From Alterluteimonas quercicellularis (GTDB taxonomy: Bacteria; Pseudomonadota; Gammaproteobacteria; Xanthomonadales; Xanthomonadaceae): a DNA stretch of 48,391 nt. The notes under the pieces are model-generated. The model had not been told where the DNA came from. It did no database searches and was given only the letters and a program-made list of their open reading frames with translations. Shown here piece after piece: positions 17,631 through 24,903 of this stretch; the stretch's first letter is position 1; every line of letters begins with the position of its first letter. The stretch is taken from NCBI RefSeq assembly GCF_021191635.1, contig NZ_JAIWPR010000051.1, positions 1 through 48,391 of the forward strand. The letters run 5' to 3'. The position numbers were made by a program, and so were the translations under genes.

Positions 17631-18314
17631 TCAATTCAGTGCGATCCGGATGGCGGCCGCCGCCGCGACCGGCGCCAGCACGACCGCCAGCACGAGGCCG
17701 GCGGCCAGCAGCAGCAGGCCGCCGCTCGGATCCTGTCCCTGTCCCGCCTGGGCGACGCTGCCGGCGCCGAACACCAGCACCGGCACGTACAGCGGCAGCG
17801 CCAGCAGAGCCAATAGGATACCGGACCGGCGCATCCCCACGGTCAAGGCGGCCACGACCGCGCCGATCAGGCTCAAGAGCGGCGTGCCGAGCGCGAGCCC
17901 GGCGAGCAGGGTGGGCAGCTGCGCGCGCGGCAGCTGCATCAGCTCGGCCAGCAGCGGCGCGGCGACGATCAGCGGCAGCGCGGTGGTCGCCCAGTGCAGC
18001 GCGGTGCGCACCAGCACCAGCCAGGCCAGCGGCACCGGCGACAGCATCCACTGCTCCAGCGAACCGTCCTCGGCGTCGCCGCGGAACAGCGTGTCCAGCG
18101 CGAGCAGGCCCGACAGCAGCACCGACACCCACAGCACGCCGGCGGCGACGCCGGCCAGGGTGTCGGCGTCGCCGCCCAGGGCCAGCCCGAACAGCACCAC
18201 CACCAGCAGGGCGAACAGCGCGGGCTGCAGCGCGTCGCCGCGGCGGCGCCACAGCAGGCGCAGGTCGCGCGCGGCCAGCGCGGCGGCGGCGCCGGGGAGC
18301 GAGGGCCGGCTCAC
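17631..18314 (-). CDS. ccmB: Haem exporter membrane subunit CcmB
   Basis: This 227 aa protein with about six membrane helices pairs with CcmA. Typical features are [27 protein letters not shown] at the N-terminus and the central [20 protein letters not shown] motif of CcmB. I chose the GTG at 18314, which overlaps the ccmA stop and gives the usual MSRPSL-like start before the first helix; open sequence further upstream lies within ccmA. Confidence 0.92.
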   Translation of the reverse strand: MSRPSLPGAAAALAARDLRLLWRRRGDALQPALFALLVVVLFGLALGGDADTLAGVAAGVLWVSVLLSGLLALDTLFRGDAEDGSLEQWMLSPVPLAWLVLVRTALHWATTALPLIVAAPLLAELMQLPRAQLPTLLAGLALGTPLLSLIGAVVAALTVGMRRSGILLALLALPLYVPVLVFGAGSVAQAGQGQDPSGGLLLLAAGLVLAVVLAPVAAAAAIRIALN

Positions 18315-18985
18315 GCGGCCCGGCCCGCCACGGCGTCCGCGGGGTCCGGCGCGTCGCCCAGCACCAGCTCGCGGGTGCGCACCGGCGGCGCGGCGTAGGC
18401 GCCGTGGGTGGTCACCAGCGCGGCGCCGCCGGCGCGCAGCTGCGCCTGGACCATGCGGTTGACCAGCCCGATGCCTTCCAGGTCGAGGTTGGCGTAGGGC
18501 TCGTCGAGCAGCCACAGCGGCGCCGGCGACAGCCACAGCCGGGCCAGCGACAGGCGCTTCTTCTGCCCCGCCGACAGCTTGCGCGCGGGCGTGTCCTCGT
18601 AGCCGGCCAGGCCCACCGTGGCCAGCGCCGGCTCCAGGCCCTGGCCCGCGCGCAGCCCGTGCAGGCCGCACAGGAAGCGCAGGTTCTCCAGCGCGGTGAG
18701 ATCGGCCTTGAGCCCCGGCAGGTGGCCGAGGTAGGCGATGGCGCGCGCGCGCAGCGCGGTGGCGGTGGGGCGGCCGTCGATGTCCACCTCGCCGGCGTCC
18801 GCGCGCAGCAGCCCGGCCAGCACCCGCAGCAGGGTGGTCTTGCCGGCGCCGTTGCCGCCGCGCACCAGCAGCGCCTCGCCCGCATCCACCGCAAAGGCCA
18901 GCGGCCCGAACACCGGGCGGTCGTTGCGGCTGAAGGTGAGGCCCCGCGCGGCGAGCAGCGGCGGGGGCGCTGAGGGTTCTGGCAT
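18311..18985 (-). CDS. ccmA: Haem exporter ATP-binding protein CcmA
   Basis: This 224 aa ABC ATPase is the first gene of the ccm operon. Walker A is GGNGAGKTT (about residues 43-51), the signature is LSAGQKKR, and Walker B is [12 protein letters not shown]. With CcmB it releases holo-CcmE. The promoter should lie in 18986-19141, shared divergently with mipA. Confidence 0.95.
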   Translation of the reverse strand: MPEPSAPPPLLAARGLTFSRNDRPVFGPLAFAVDAGEALLVRGGNGAGKTTLLRVLAGLLRADAGEVDIDGRPTATALRARAIAYLGHLPGLKADLTALENLRFLCGLHGLRAGQGLEPALATVGLAGYEDTPARKLSAGQKKRLSLARLWLSPAPLWLLDEPYANLDLEGIGLVNRMVQAQLRAGGAALVTTHGAYAAPPVRTRELVLGDAPDPADAVAGRAA

Positions 18986-19141
18986 TCGGCGGGCGCGACG
19001 CGCGCGGCGGCGGCTGGAAGACGCGCCATTCTACCCGGCACCGGCCCGCGGGATCGCGCGCGGACCGGGGCGCGGCGCGTAAGTCGGCTGTAAGTCGCGC
19101 CCGGGCACGGTGGCCTCCCCCTCCGATGGCGTTCCCCCACC
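18986..19141. promoter_or_regulatory. Divergent intergenic region ccmA / mipA
   Basis: This 156-base GC-rich spacer lies between two divergent start codons and must hold the promoters of both operons. I could not pick convincing -35/-10 hexamers by eye, and no operator repeat is evident. Confidence 0.45.
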
Positions 19142-19942
19142 ATGCACAGGCTTGCCCCCGCACTCGCGCTCCTGCTCCCCGCCGCCGCGCTCGCCCAGTC
19201 CGGCGAGAGCGACCGGGCCATCGCCGCCGAACCGCCGGCCGACGACCGCTGGACGCTCGGCGTCGCCGTCGCCGCCCGCGACAGCGCGTATGCGGGGGAG
19301 GGCGTGCGCGTGCGCCCGTTCCCCTACGTCGGCTACGAGGGCGAACGCGTCTACTGGCGCGGCGTCACCCTCGGCGTGCACCTGCTGCGGACCGAGCGCT
19401 TCGTCCTGGACGCGGTGGTCTCAGGCCGCTTCGACGGCTTCGACCGCGACGACCTGGGCCGGCCCGAGCTGGCGGCCAACGGCGTCGACGCGGACCGGCT
19501 GGCCAGCCGCCACGATGCGGTCGACGCCGGCATCGCGGCGCGCTGGTCCTGGGGCGACCAGGAACTGCACCTGCGCGCGCTGGCCGACGTCACCGACACC
19601 AGCGGCGGCTACGAGCTCTCGGCCGACTACGGCTACCGCTTCCGCTTCGGCCGCAGCGCGATCGTCCCCGGGATCGGCGTGCGTTGGCTCTCGGAGGACC
19701 TGGCGGACTACTATTACGGCGTCCGTCCCGAGGAGACGTTCGCCGGCACGGCCTACCGGCCCGATGCGGCCCTGGTGCCGCACGTCGGCGTCGCGTTCTC
19801 CCGCCCGCTGGTCGGGGCGTGGCGGCTGCAGGGCCTGCTGCAGTACGAATGGCTGCCGGACGAGCTCGCCGACAGCCCGCTGCTGGAGCCCGATTCCAGC
19901 GGCAGCGGGCGCATCATGATCGGCGTGACGCGCACGTTCTGA
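19142..19942 (+). CDS. MipA/OmpV family outer-membrane protein
   Basis: This 266 aa protein has a signal peptide (residues 1-18, ending ALA-Q) and a beta-barrel body typical of MipA/OmpV: RDSAYAGEGVRVRPFPYVGYEGERVYWRG near the N-terminus, alternating aromatic strands, and a C-terminal Phe (VTRTF) for BAM insertion. Family members act as scaffold or permeability proteins, and some respond to antibiotics or metals. It is followed after about 50 bases by a two-component system, which may regulate it. An out-of-frame ATG at 19126 was rejected. Confidence 0.9.
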   Translation: MHRLAPALALLLPAAALAQSGESDRAIAAEPPADDRWTLGVAVAARDSAYAGEGVRVRPFPYVGYEGERVYWRGVTLGVHLLRTERFVLDAVVSGRFDGFDRDDLGRPELAANGVDADRLASRHDAVDAGIAARWSWGDQELHLRALADVTDTSGGYELSADYGYRFRFGRSAIVPGIGVRWLSEDLADYYYGVRPEETFAGTAYRPDAALVPHVGVAFSRPLVGAWRLQGLLQYEWLPDELADSPLLEPDSSGSGRIMIGVTRTF

Positions 19943-19991
19943 ACGCCGTCGCGCGCGCACGGCCTTTCCTTTCGTCCAGCTCCGATCGCCC

Positions 19992-20678
19992 ATGAGCCGC
20001 ATCGCCCTAGTCGAGGACCACGAGCGCATGGCCGACCTGATCGTGCGCGGGCTGCACGCGGCCGGCATCGCCGCCGACGTCTTCCACACCCTGGAATCGG
20101 CGTGGCGGCCGCTGAACGAGCGCGAGTACGGCGCGATGATCGTCGACCGCGGCCTGCCCGGCGGCGACGGCCTGTCCCTGGTGCGGCGACTGCGCGCCGC
20201 CGGCCGCCTCACGCCGTGCCTGATGCTGACCGCCCGCGACGCCCTGCGCGACCGCGTCGACGGGCTGGAGGCCGGCGCCGACGACTACCTGCCCAAGCCC
20301 TTCGCGATGGAGGAACTCGTCGCCCGCGTGCGCGCGCTGCTGCGCCGGACGCCCGCGCTGCAGCCCGCCGAGCTCGCCTACGCGGGGCTGCGGGTGATCC
20401 CGGAGGGCGGCTGCATGCGCGCGGGCGACGACGTGGTGACGCTGTCGCCCGCCGAGCTGCAGCTGATGATCTGCCTGGTGCGTGCGCAAGGCCGCACCGT
20501 GCGGCGCCACAGCCTCGAGCAGGCGGCCTGGGGGCTGACCGACGCGGTGACCCCGAACGCGCTCGACGTGGCGGTGCACCGCCTGCGCAAGAAGCTGGCG
20601 GCGATCGGCACGGACCTCGTGCTCGCCAACACCCGCGGCCAGGGATTCGCCCTGGAGACCGGCGATGTGGCCGACTAG
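19992..20678 (+). CDS. OmpR/PhoB-family response regulator
   Basis: This 228 aa protein has a receiver domain (residues 1-115) with phospho-acceptor Asp52 (MIVDRGLPGGDG), the acidic pocket EDH at 8-10 and Lys102 (LPKPF). It is followed by a winged-helix DNA-binding domain (about 127-222: LSPAELQLMICLVRAQGRTVRR, DVAVHRLRKKL, NTRGQGFAL). It resembles QseB/TctD-type regulators. It overlaps the histidine kinase gene by 14 bases, and the likely target is the preceding mipA gene. Confidence 0.93.
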   Translation: MSRIALVEDHERMADLIVRGLHAAGIAADVFHTLESAWRPLNEREYGAMIVDRGLPGGDGLSLVRRLRAAGRLTPCLMLTARDALRDRVDGLEAGADDYLPKPFAMEELVARVRALLRRTPALQPAELAYAGLRVIPEGGCMRAGDDVVTLSPAELQLMICLVRAQGRTVRRHSLEQAAWGLTDAVTPNALDVAVHRLRKKLAAIGTDLVLANTRGQGFALETGDVAD

Positions 20679-22026
20679 CCTGTCCAGGCGGCTGATGCTG
20701 TCCGCGCTGCTGGGCGTGCTGGCCGCGAGCGTCGCGGCTGCGGCGGTGGCCGGCGCGCTGGCCTACCTGCGCGCCCCCGATCACCTGGTCGACGTGGAGC
20801 TGGGCGAGGAACTGGACGACCTGGAGCGGGCCTTGCGCGGCGACGGCGCCGGTGGGCTCGCGCTGGGCGAGATCTCGTCGGCGGACATGTACGACGCGCT
20901 GCGCAAGGACACCGCGTTCCGCATCGTCGACGCCGACGGCCGGGCGGTGTTCGCCAGCCCGGACGGTCTCGCGCTGCAGGCGCTGGAGCGGATGGCGCCG
21001 GGCGCGGACGCGCTGCAGCTGCAGGGCGAGGACATGCCGGTCCATCTGAAGGTGGGCGAGCGGCAGGTCGTGCGCGACGGCAAGCGCTACACGATCCTGG
21101 CCGCGCAAAGCCACCGGTTCGTGGAGCGGCTGGCGGAGTACGCGCGGAAGATCCACCTGGGCGCGGCGCTGGCGGCGGTCTGGTTCGCGCTGGCGGTGTT
21201 CGCGCTGGTGGTCTGGGTCAACGTCCGCCGCGCGATGGTGCCCTTGCAGCGCGCCTCCGCGATCGCCGCCCGGATCGGGCCGCGCACGCTGTCGGCGCGC
21301 CTGCGCGTGGACGGCGTGCCGGCGGAGATGACGCCCTTGATCGATGCGCTCAACGCCGCGCTCGAACGCGTCGAGCACGGCTTCCGGGTGCAGCAGGAGT
21401 TCCTGGCCACGGCCGCGCACGAACTGAAGACGCCGCTGACGCTGCTCCAGGCGGAGATCGAACTGAGCCAGGGCACCGACAAGGCGGCCATGCTGCGCGA
21501 GACGCAGCTCATGGCCCGGCAGGTGAACCAGCTGCTGCACCTGGCGGAGGTCAGCGAGGTGCACAACTATCGCTTTGCACGGTGCTCGCTGTGGGCGCTG
21601 GCGGCGGACGCGACCGGCTACCTGGCGCGGCTCGCGGAGCGCGGCGGGGTGTCGCTGCGGGTGGAGCGGGCGGGCGCCGAGCCCTGGGTCGAGGCGGACG
21701 AGGGCGCCGCGTTCGTGATGCTCAAGAACCTGCTGGAGAACGCGGTGAGGCATTCGCCCGCGGGCGGCGTGGTGACGCTCGAGGTGTCGTCGCGCGGCCT
21801 GGCGGTCGCCGACGAGGGGCCGGGCGTGGACCCGCAGGACCGCGGGCACCTGTTCGAGCGCTTCTGGCATGCGTCGGGCGCGGCCGGCGGCGCCGGGCTG
21901 GGCCTGGCCATCGTCCGCGAGATCTGCGTGGCCCACGACTGGCGGGTGTGGTTCGAGGATGCCGCGGGCGGCGGTGCGCGCTTCGTGGTCGCGATCGACG
22001 GCGCGGACGGGCCGGGCGCGGGATGA
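20665..22026 (+). CDS. Sensor histidine kinase
   Basis: A 453 aa kinase with two membrane helices (about 11-33 and 167-190) around a ~130-residue periplasmic domain, then a HAMP-like linker, the H-box FLATAAHELKTPL with phospho-acceptor His252, the N-box MLKNLLENAVRHSP and the G-boxes VADEGPGVDP and AGLGLAIV. It partners the regulator encoded just upstream (overlapping genes). The sensor domain DMYDALRKDTAFRIVDADGRAVFASP resembles QseC-type double-PAS-like domains. The signal is unknown. Confidence 0.92.
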   Translation: MWPTSLSRRLMLSALLGVLAASVAAAAVAGALAYLRAPDHLVDVELGEELDDLERALRGDGAGGLALGEISSADMYDALRKDTAFRIVDADGRAVFASPDGLALQALERMAPGADALQLQGEDMPVHLKVGERQVVRDGKRYTILAAQSHRFVERLAEYARKIHLGAALAAVWFALAVFALVVWVNVRRAMVPLQRASAIAARIGPRTLSARLRVDGVPAEMTPLIDALNAALERVEHGFRVQQEFLATAAHELKTPLTLLQAEIELSQGTDKAAMLRETQLMARQVNQLLHLAEVSEVHNYRFARCSLWALAADATGYLARLAERGGVSLRVERAGAEPWVEADEGAAFVMLKNLLENAVRHSPAGGVVTLEVSSRGLAVADEGPGVDPQDRGHLFERFWHASGAAGGAGLGLAIVREICVAHDWRVWFEDAAGGGARFVVAIDGADGPGAG

Positions 22027-22232
22027 CCGGCCCGGCGCTCGAGCGGCGGATCCTCGCCCTGGCGGAGCGGCTGTCGGCCGACCCGCGCGAGGCCCGCGAC
22101 TGGTACCGCTCGGTGCCGATCGAACGGCTGGAGCGCGCGACCGCGTGCGAACTGGTGGCGTCCGGGCAGGGCGCGCGGGTGCTCGACTTCCTGCTCGACG
22201 TGCTCGCCCAGGAGGCCCGGGCGGCCCCGTGA
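22023..22232 (+). CDS. Small protein coupled to histidine kinase
   Basis: A 69 aa acidic protein whose ATG overlaps the kinase stop (ATGA), which supports real translation. Its second half (ARDWYRSVPIERLERATACE and LVASGQGARVLDFLLDVL) has a weak resemblance to the C-terminal DUF2384/MbcA-ParS-like toxin-binding domain, but no toxin gene (RES domain) is adjacent. It may instead be an accessory of the two-component system. Function unassigned. Confidence 0.65.
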   Translation: MTGPALERRILALAERLSADPREARDWYRSVPIERLERATACELVASGQGARVLDFLLDVLAQEARAAP

Positions 22233-22363
22233 GCCCGCGCCGGCGCCGTCCGCGTGGGCGCGGCCGTCCGCGTGCGCAATGGGCATGGGGGAAAGCGCGC
22301 GCCGGGGTGTCGTACTTCGATGCCTCCCACTCCCCCATCGCCCAAGCGCTTGCGCCACCCGGA

Positions 22364-22383
22364 TTTTCCGGCGTAGCGTCAGG
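22364..22383 (+). promoter_or_regulatory. Candidate regulatory element upstream of cassette-1 sigma gene
   Basis: TTTTCCGGCGTAGCGTCAGG ends 20 bases before the sigma-factor ATG (22404). Related sequences beginning TTTTCCG lie 45 and 43 bases before the two other FecI-type genes (30048 and 36928), and the first 10 bases recur with a leading A (ATTTTCCGGCG) at 27631 before the cassette-1 peptidase. Conserved placement suggests a promoter or operator; the role is inference. Confidence 0.5.
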
Positions 22384-22403
22384 CGACCGCCGCAGCCGAC
22401 CCC

Positions 22404-22946
22404 ATGGCCGACACCCGCCACGAGCGTTTCTCGCAGTTCTTCGCCGAGACCCGGCAGGGCCTGCTGCGCTACGTGCGCGGGCTGACGCGGTCCGAGGCGG
22501 CGGCCGAGGACATCGTGCAGGACGCCTATGCCGCCACCCTGGCGCAGGGCGAGCGGCTGGAGACGCCCAGGGCCTTCCTGTTCGTCACCGCGCGCAACCT
22601 GGCGAGCAACAGCCGCCGGCACCAGCGCATCGCCGCCACCGAGAGCGTCGCCGACCTCGACGCCCTGGGCATCGCCGACGGCGCGCGCGCCTCGCCCGAG
22701 GACGCGCTGATCGCCGACGAGGCGTCCGCGCTGCTCCGGCAGGCGGTCGAACGGCTGCCGCCGCAGTGCCGGGCCGCGTTCGCGCTGAAGGTGTTCCACG
22801 GATACGCCTACAAGGACATCGCCGGGCGGCTGGGGATTTCCCCCAAGACCGTGGAGAAGCACGTCGCCCGCGGCCTGCGCGACACGCACGCCTACCTGCG
22901 CCGCAGGTACCAGTTGCCGGACCGGGACGGAGGGGGCGAGCGATGA
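22404..22946 (+). CDS. FecI-type ECF sigma factor (cassette 1)
   Basis: A 180 aa sigma-70 family protein. Region 2 is at about residues 10-75 (LLRYVRGLTRSEAAAEDIVQDAYA, TPRAFLFVTARNLASN) and region 4 at about 108-160 (LPPQCRAAFALKVFHGYAYKDIAGRLGISPKTVEKHVARG). The pattern matches FecI-like cell-surface signalling sigma factors. The stop overlaps the FecR-type gene by 4 bases. It is preceded by 171 bases of intergenic DNA with the TTTTCCG element. Confidence 0.92.
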   Translation: MADTRHERFSQFFAETRQGLLRYVRGLTRSEAAAEDIVQDAYAATLAQGERLETPRAFLFVTARNLASNSRRHQRIAATESVADLDALGIADGARASPEDALIADEASALLRQAVERLPPQCRAAFALKVFHGYAYKDIAGRLGISPKTVEKHVARGLRDTHAYLRRRYQLPDRDGGGER

Positions 22947-23941
22947 GCGAGGTGCACCGGCTCCCCGGCGCGGACGAGGCCGAGCGGCAGGCCAGCGAGT
23001 GGATCGCGCGGTTGCAGGCCGACGACGTCGGCGCCGACGACCGCGCCCGCTTCGAGGCCTGGCGCAGCGCGCACCCGCGCCATGCCCGCGCCTACGACGA
23101 GCTGATGGCGACCTGGGCGCGCTACGCCGAGGCGGGCCGCACCGTGCGCGCGGTGTCGTTCGGCAACGCCATGCAGGCGGCGACGTCGGCAGGCCGCCGG
23201 CGGCGCGGCATCGTCGCGTTCGCGGCCGCGGCCGTGCTGGCGCTCGCGGCGGTGGGGGGCTGGTGGCAATGGCGTTCGCCCGCCGCCTTCCAGACCGGCA
23301 TCGGCGAGCACCTCGCGGTGACCCTGCCCGACGGTTCGCGCCTGGAGTTGAACAGCGACAGTGCGGTGCGCGTGACCTACGGCGAGCGCGCCCGGGTGAT
23401 TCGGCTCGACCGCGGCGAGGCCTACTTCACGGTGGCGCACGATGCCTCGCGGCCGTTCTGGGTCACCGCCGACCGTACCTGGGTGCGGGCCGTGGGCACG
23501 GCCTTCGGAGTCTACCGGCGCGAGGGCGGCGTGCGGGTGACCGTCAGCGAGGGGCGGGTGAAGGTGGCCTCGGCCGACCGCGACCGGCCCTCGGACGAGG
23601 CGATGTCGCGGCTGTCGTCGTCGCTGCTGGGCGCCGGCCAGCAGGCGGACCTGCACGGCGCGCGCACCCGGGTGCGCAGCCTGCCGCTGCCGGAGGTCGA
23701 GCGGCAGGTCTCGTGGCGGACCGGCAGCGTGCACTTCGACGACCGGCCGCTGCACGAGGTGGTGGACGAACTGGCGCGCTACACCCCGCTGCGCATCGAG
23801 CTGGGACCGGCCGCGCGCGAGCTGACGGTAGGCGGCACCTTCCAGACCAATCCGCAGGGCGCGGAGGCCCTGCTGCGCATGCTGCACGACGGCTTCGGCC
23901 TGCAGGTGCGGCGCGATGCGGATCGCGTGTACGTAGAGTGA
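22943..23941 (+). CDS. FecR-type anti-sigma / sigma regulator (cassette 1)
   Basis: A 332 aa inner-membrane protein. It has a cytoplasmic N-terminal domain (DUF4880-like: ERQASEWIARLQADDVGADDRARFEAWRS, residues 14-41), one membrane helix (about 89-107) and a periplasmic FecR domain (VTLPDGSRLELNSDSAVRV, then RVIRLDRGEAYFTVAHD). The C-terminal STN-like/DUF4974 domain (RPLHEVVDELARY to the end) is expected to contact the receptor's STN domain. In this cassette it is separated from its receptor by a toxin-antitoxin module on the other strand. Confidence 0.92.
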   Translation: MSEVHRLPGADEAERQASEWIARLQADDVGADDRARFEAWRSAHPRHARAYDELMATWARYAEAGRTVRAVSFGNAMQAATSAGRRRRGIVAFAAAAVLALAAVGGWWQWRSPAAFQTGIGEHLAVTLPDGSRLELNSDSAVRVTYGERARVIRLDRGEAYFTVAHDASRPFWVTADRTWVRAVGTAFGVYRREGGVRVTVSEGRVKVASADRDRPSDEAMSRLSSSLLGAGQQADLHGARTRVRSLPLPEVERQVSWRTGSVHFDDRPLHEVVDELARYTPLRIELGPAARELTVGGTFQTNPQGAEALLRMLHDGFGLQVRRDADRVYVE

Positions 23942-24046
23942 TCGAAGCCCTTGCGCCGCCTCGGGTCCAGTCGCGCAGTGCGCCAGCCGCGAGCGCGCGC
24001 CGCCAAGCTCGCATCGGCAAGGATCTCGGGGGCCGATGCCACGAGC

Positions 24047-24472
24047 TCAGGGGCGTTTCGCGCAGCGAGCGGCCAGCTCATCAGGTGTTGCGATCAGATC
24101 CGGAAAGAGTTCGCGCATTGCCAGAACATCGCCATCGCCGGTGACCAGGCTGTCGGCCTTTCCGACATGGGCGAGCACCACGAACACCTGATCGTTCGCG
24201 TCTCGACAGGCGGGCAGGTCCGGCCAGGGCGTCGGCAGGTCCACCACGTCGGCGTGCTGCAGGAAGTCCGCCAGCAGATCGCGCTGCTCCAGCGCCGTGA
24301 GCTTGAACTTCGGATAGGCCAGAACGCGTAGAAGCTCGCCGGCCGTTTCCTTGCAGACCAGCGGTTGGAACTGCTGTCGCTGCCACGCATGACGGATCCA
24401 GGCGAGGCGCCCTCCCGTGAACAGCAGCGCCGACAAGACGACATTGGTATCGAGGACGACGCGTCGCGTCAT
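24047..24472 (-). CDS. PIN-domain toxin (VapC-like)
   Basis: A 141 aa putative ribonuclease toxin. It starts MTRRVVLDTNVVLSALLF with the first conserved Asp of the PIN fold (Asp8), has Glu in CKETAGELLRVL, and ends with the second acidic cluster DANDQVFVVLAHVGKADSLVTGDGDVL. The start at 24472 overlaps the antitoxin stop by 4 bases, as in a translationally coupled toxin-antitoxin pair. Codon usage is less GC-biased than in the neighbouring FecR gene, in line with acquisition. Confidence 0.88.
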   Translation of the reverse strand: MTRRVVLDTNVVLSALLFTGGRLAWIRHAWQRQQFQPLVCKETAGELLRVLAYPKFKLTALEQRDLLADFLQHADVVDLPTPWPDLPACRDANDQVFVVLAHVGKADSLVTGDGDVLAMRELFPDLIATPDELAARCAKRP

Positions 24473-24687
24473 CGCCGCGCCCAGGCGACGGCGTCTTCGA
24501 CGTCCTGTTCGGTGATCCCCATTCGCTCCAGCTTGTCGCGCACTGCCTGCGCACCCTGCACGCGTACCGGCGTCAGGACGATCCGGCCATGCTCGACGGT
24601 CACGTCGAAGTAATCGGCGGCATCCACGCCGGAAACGGCGGCCTTGGGAAGGGTGATCTGGTTCTTCGACGTGAGCTTGGCAAGCAT
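24469..24687 (-). CDS. AbrB/MazE-type antitoxin
   Basis: A 72 aa protein with the swapped-hairpin DNA-binding start MLAKLTSKNQITLPKAAVSG and a C-terminal toxin-binding helix ITEQDVEDAVAWARR. It is cotranscribed with the PIN toxin, and the pair should autorepress through DNA in 24688-24740. The combination AbrB-like plus PIN is a known type II arrangement. The pair lies between the FecR and receptor genes of cassette 1, in opposite orientation. Confidence 0.9.
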   Translation of the reverse strand: MLAKLTSKNQITLPKAAVSGVDAADYFDVTVEHGRIVLTPVRVQGAQAVRDKLERMGITEQDVEDAVAWARR

Positions 24688-24903
24688 GATCGATTCCGTT
24701 ATCCGTGATTGCTGGTAATCTTACTTCCTTGCTTCCTGTGCAGCAAGTTGACCGTCCAGACGCCGGTGCGGCGCGTTCGCGTCGGTCGCAGCCGAGACGT
24801 CGGGCCGGCGAAATCCGGCTGGGGGAGATCGGCCGCTCGCGGTTCGTTCCATGCAGGCGTCTGCACGCGCAGCCGCGGGCACACTCCACCGGGGAACGGA
24901 TCG

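Noticed and set aside
24709..24903. 65-codon N-terminal extension of the cassette-1 receptor
   Set aside because: It would bury the signal peptide and overlaps the antitoxin promoter region; ATG 24904 fits the signal peptide.
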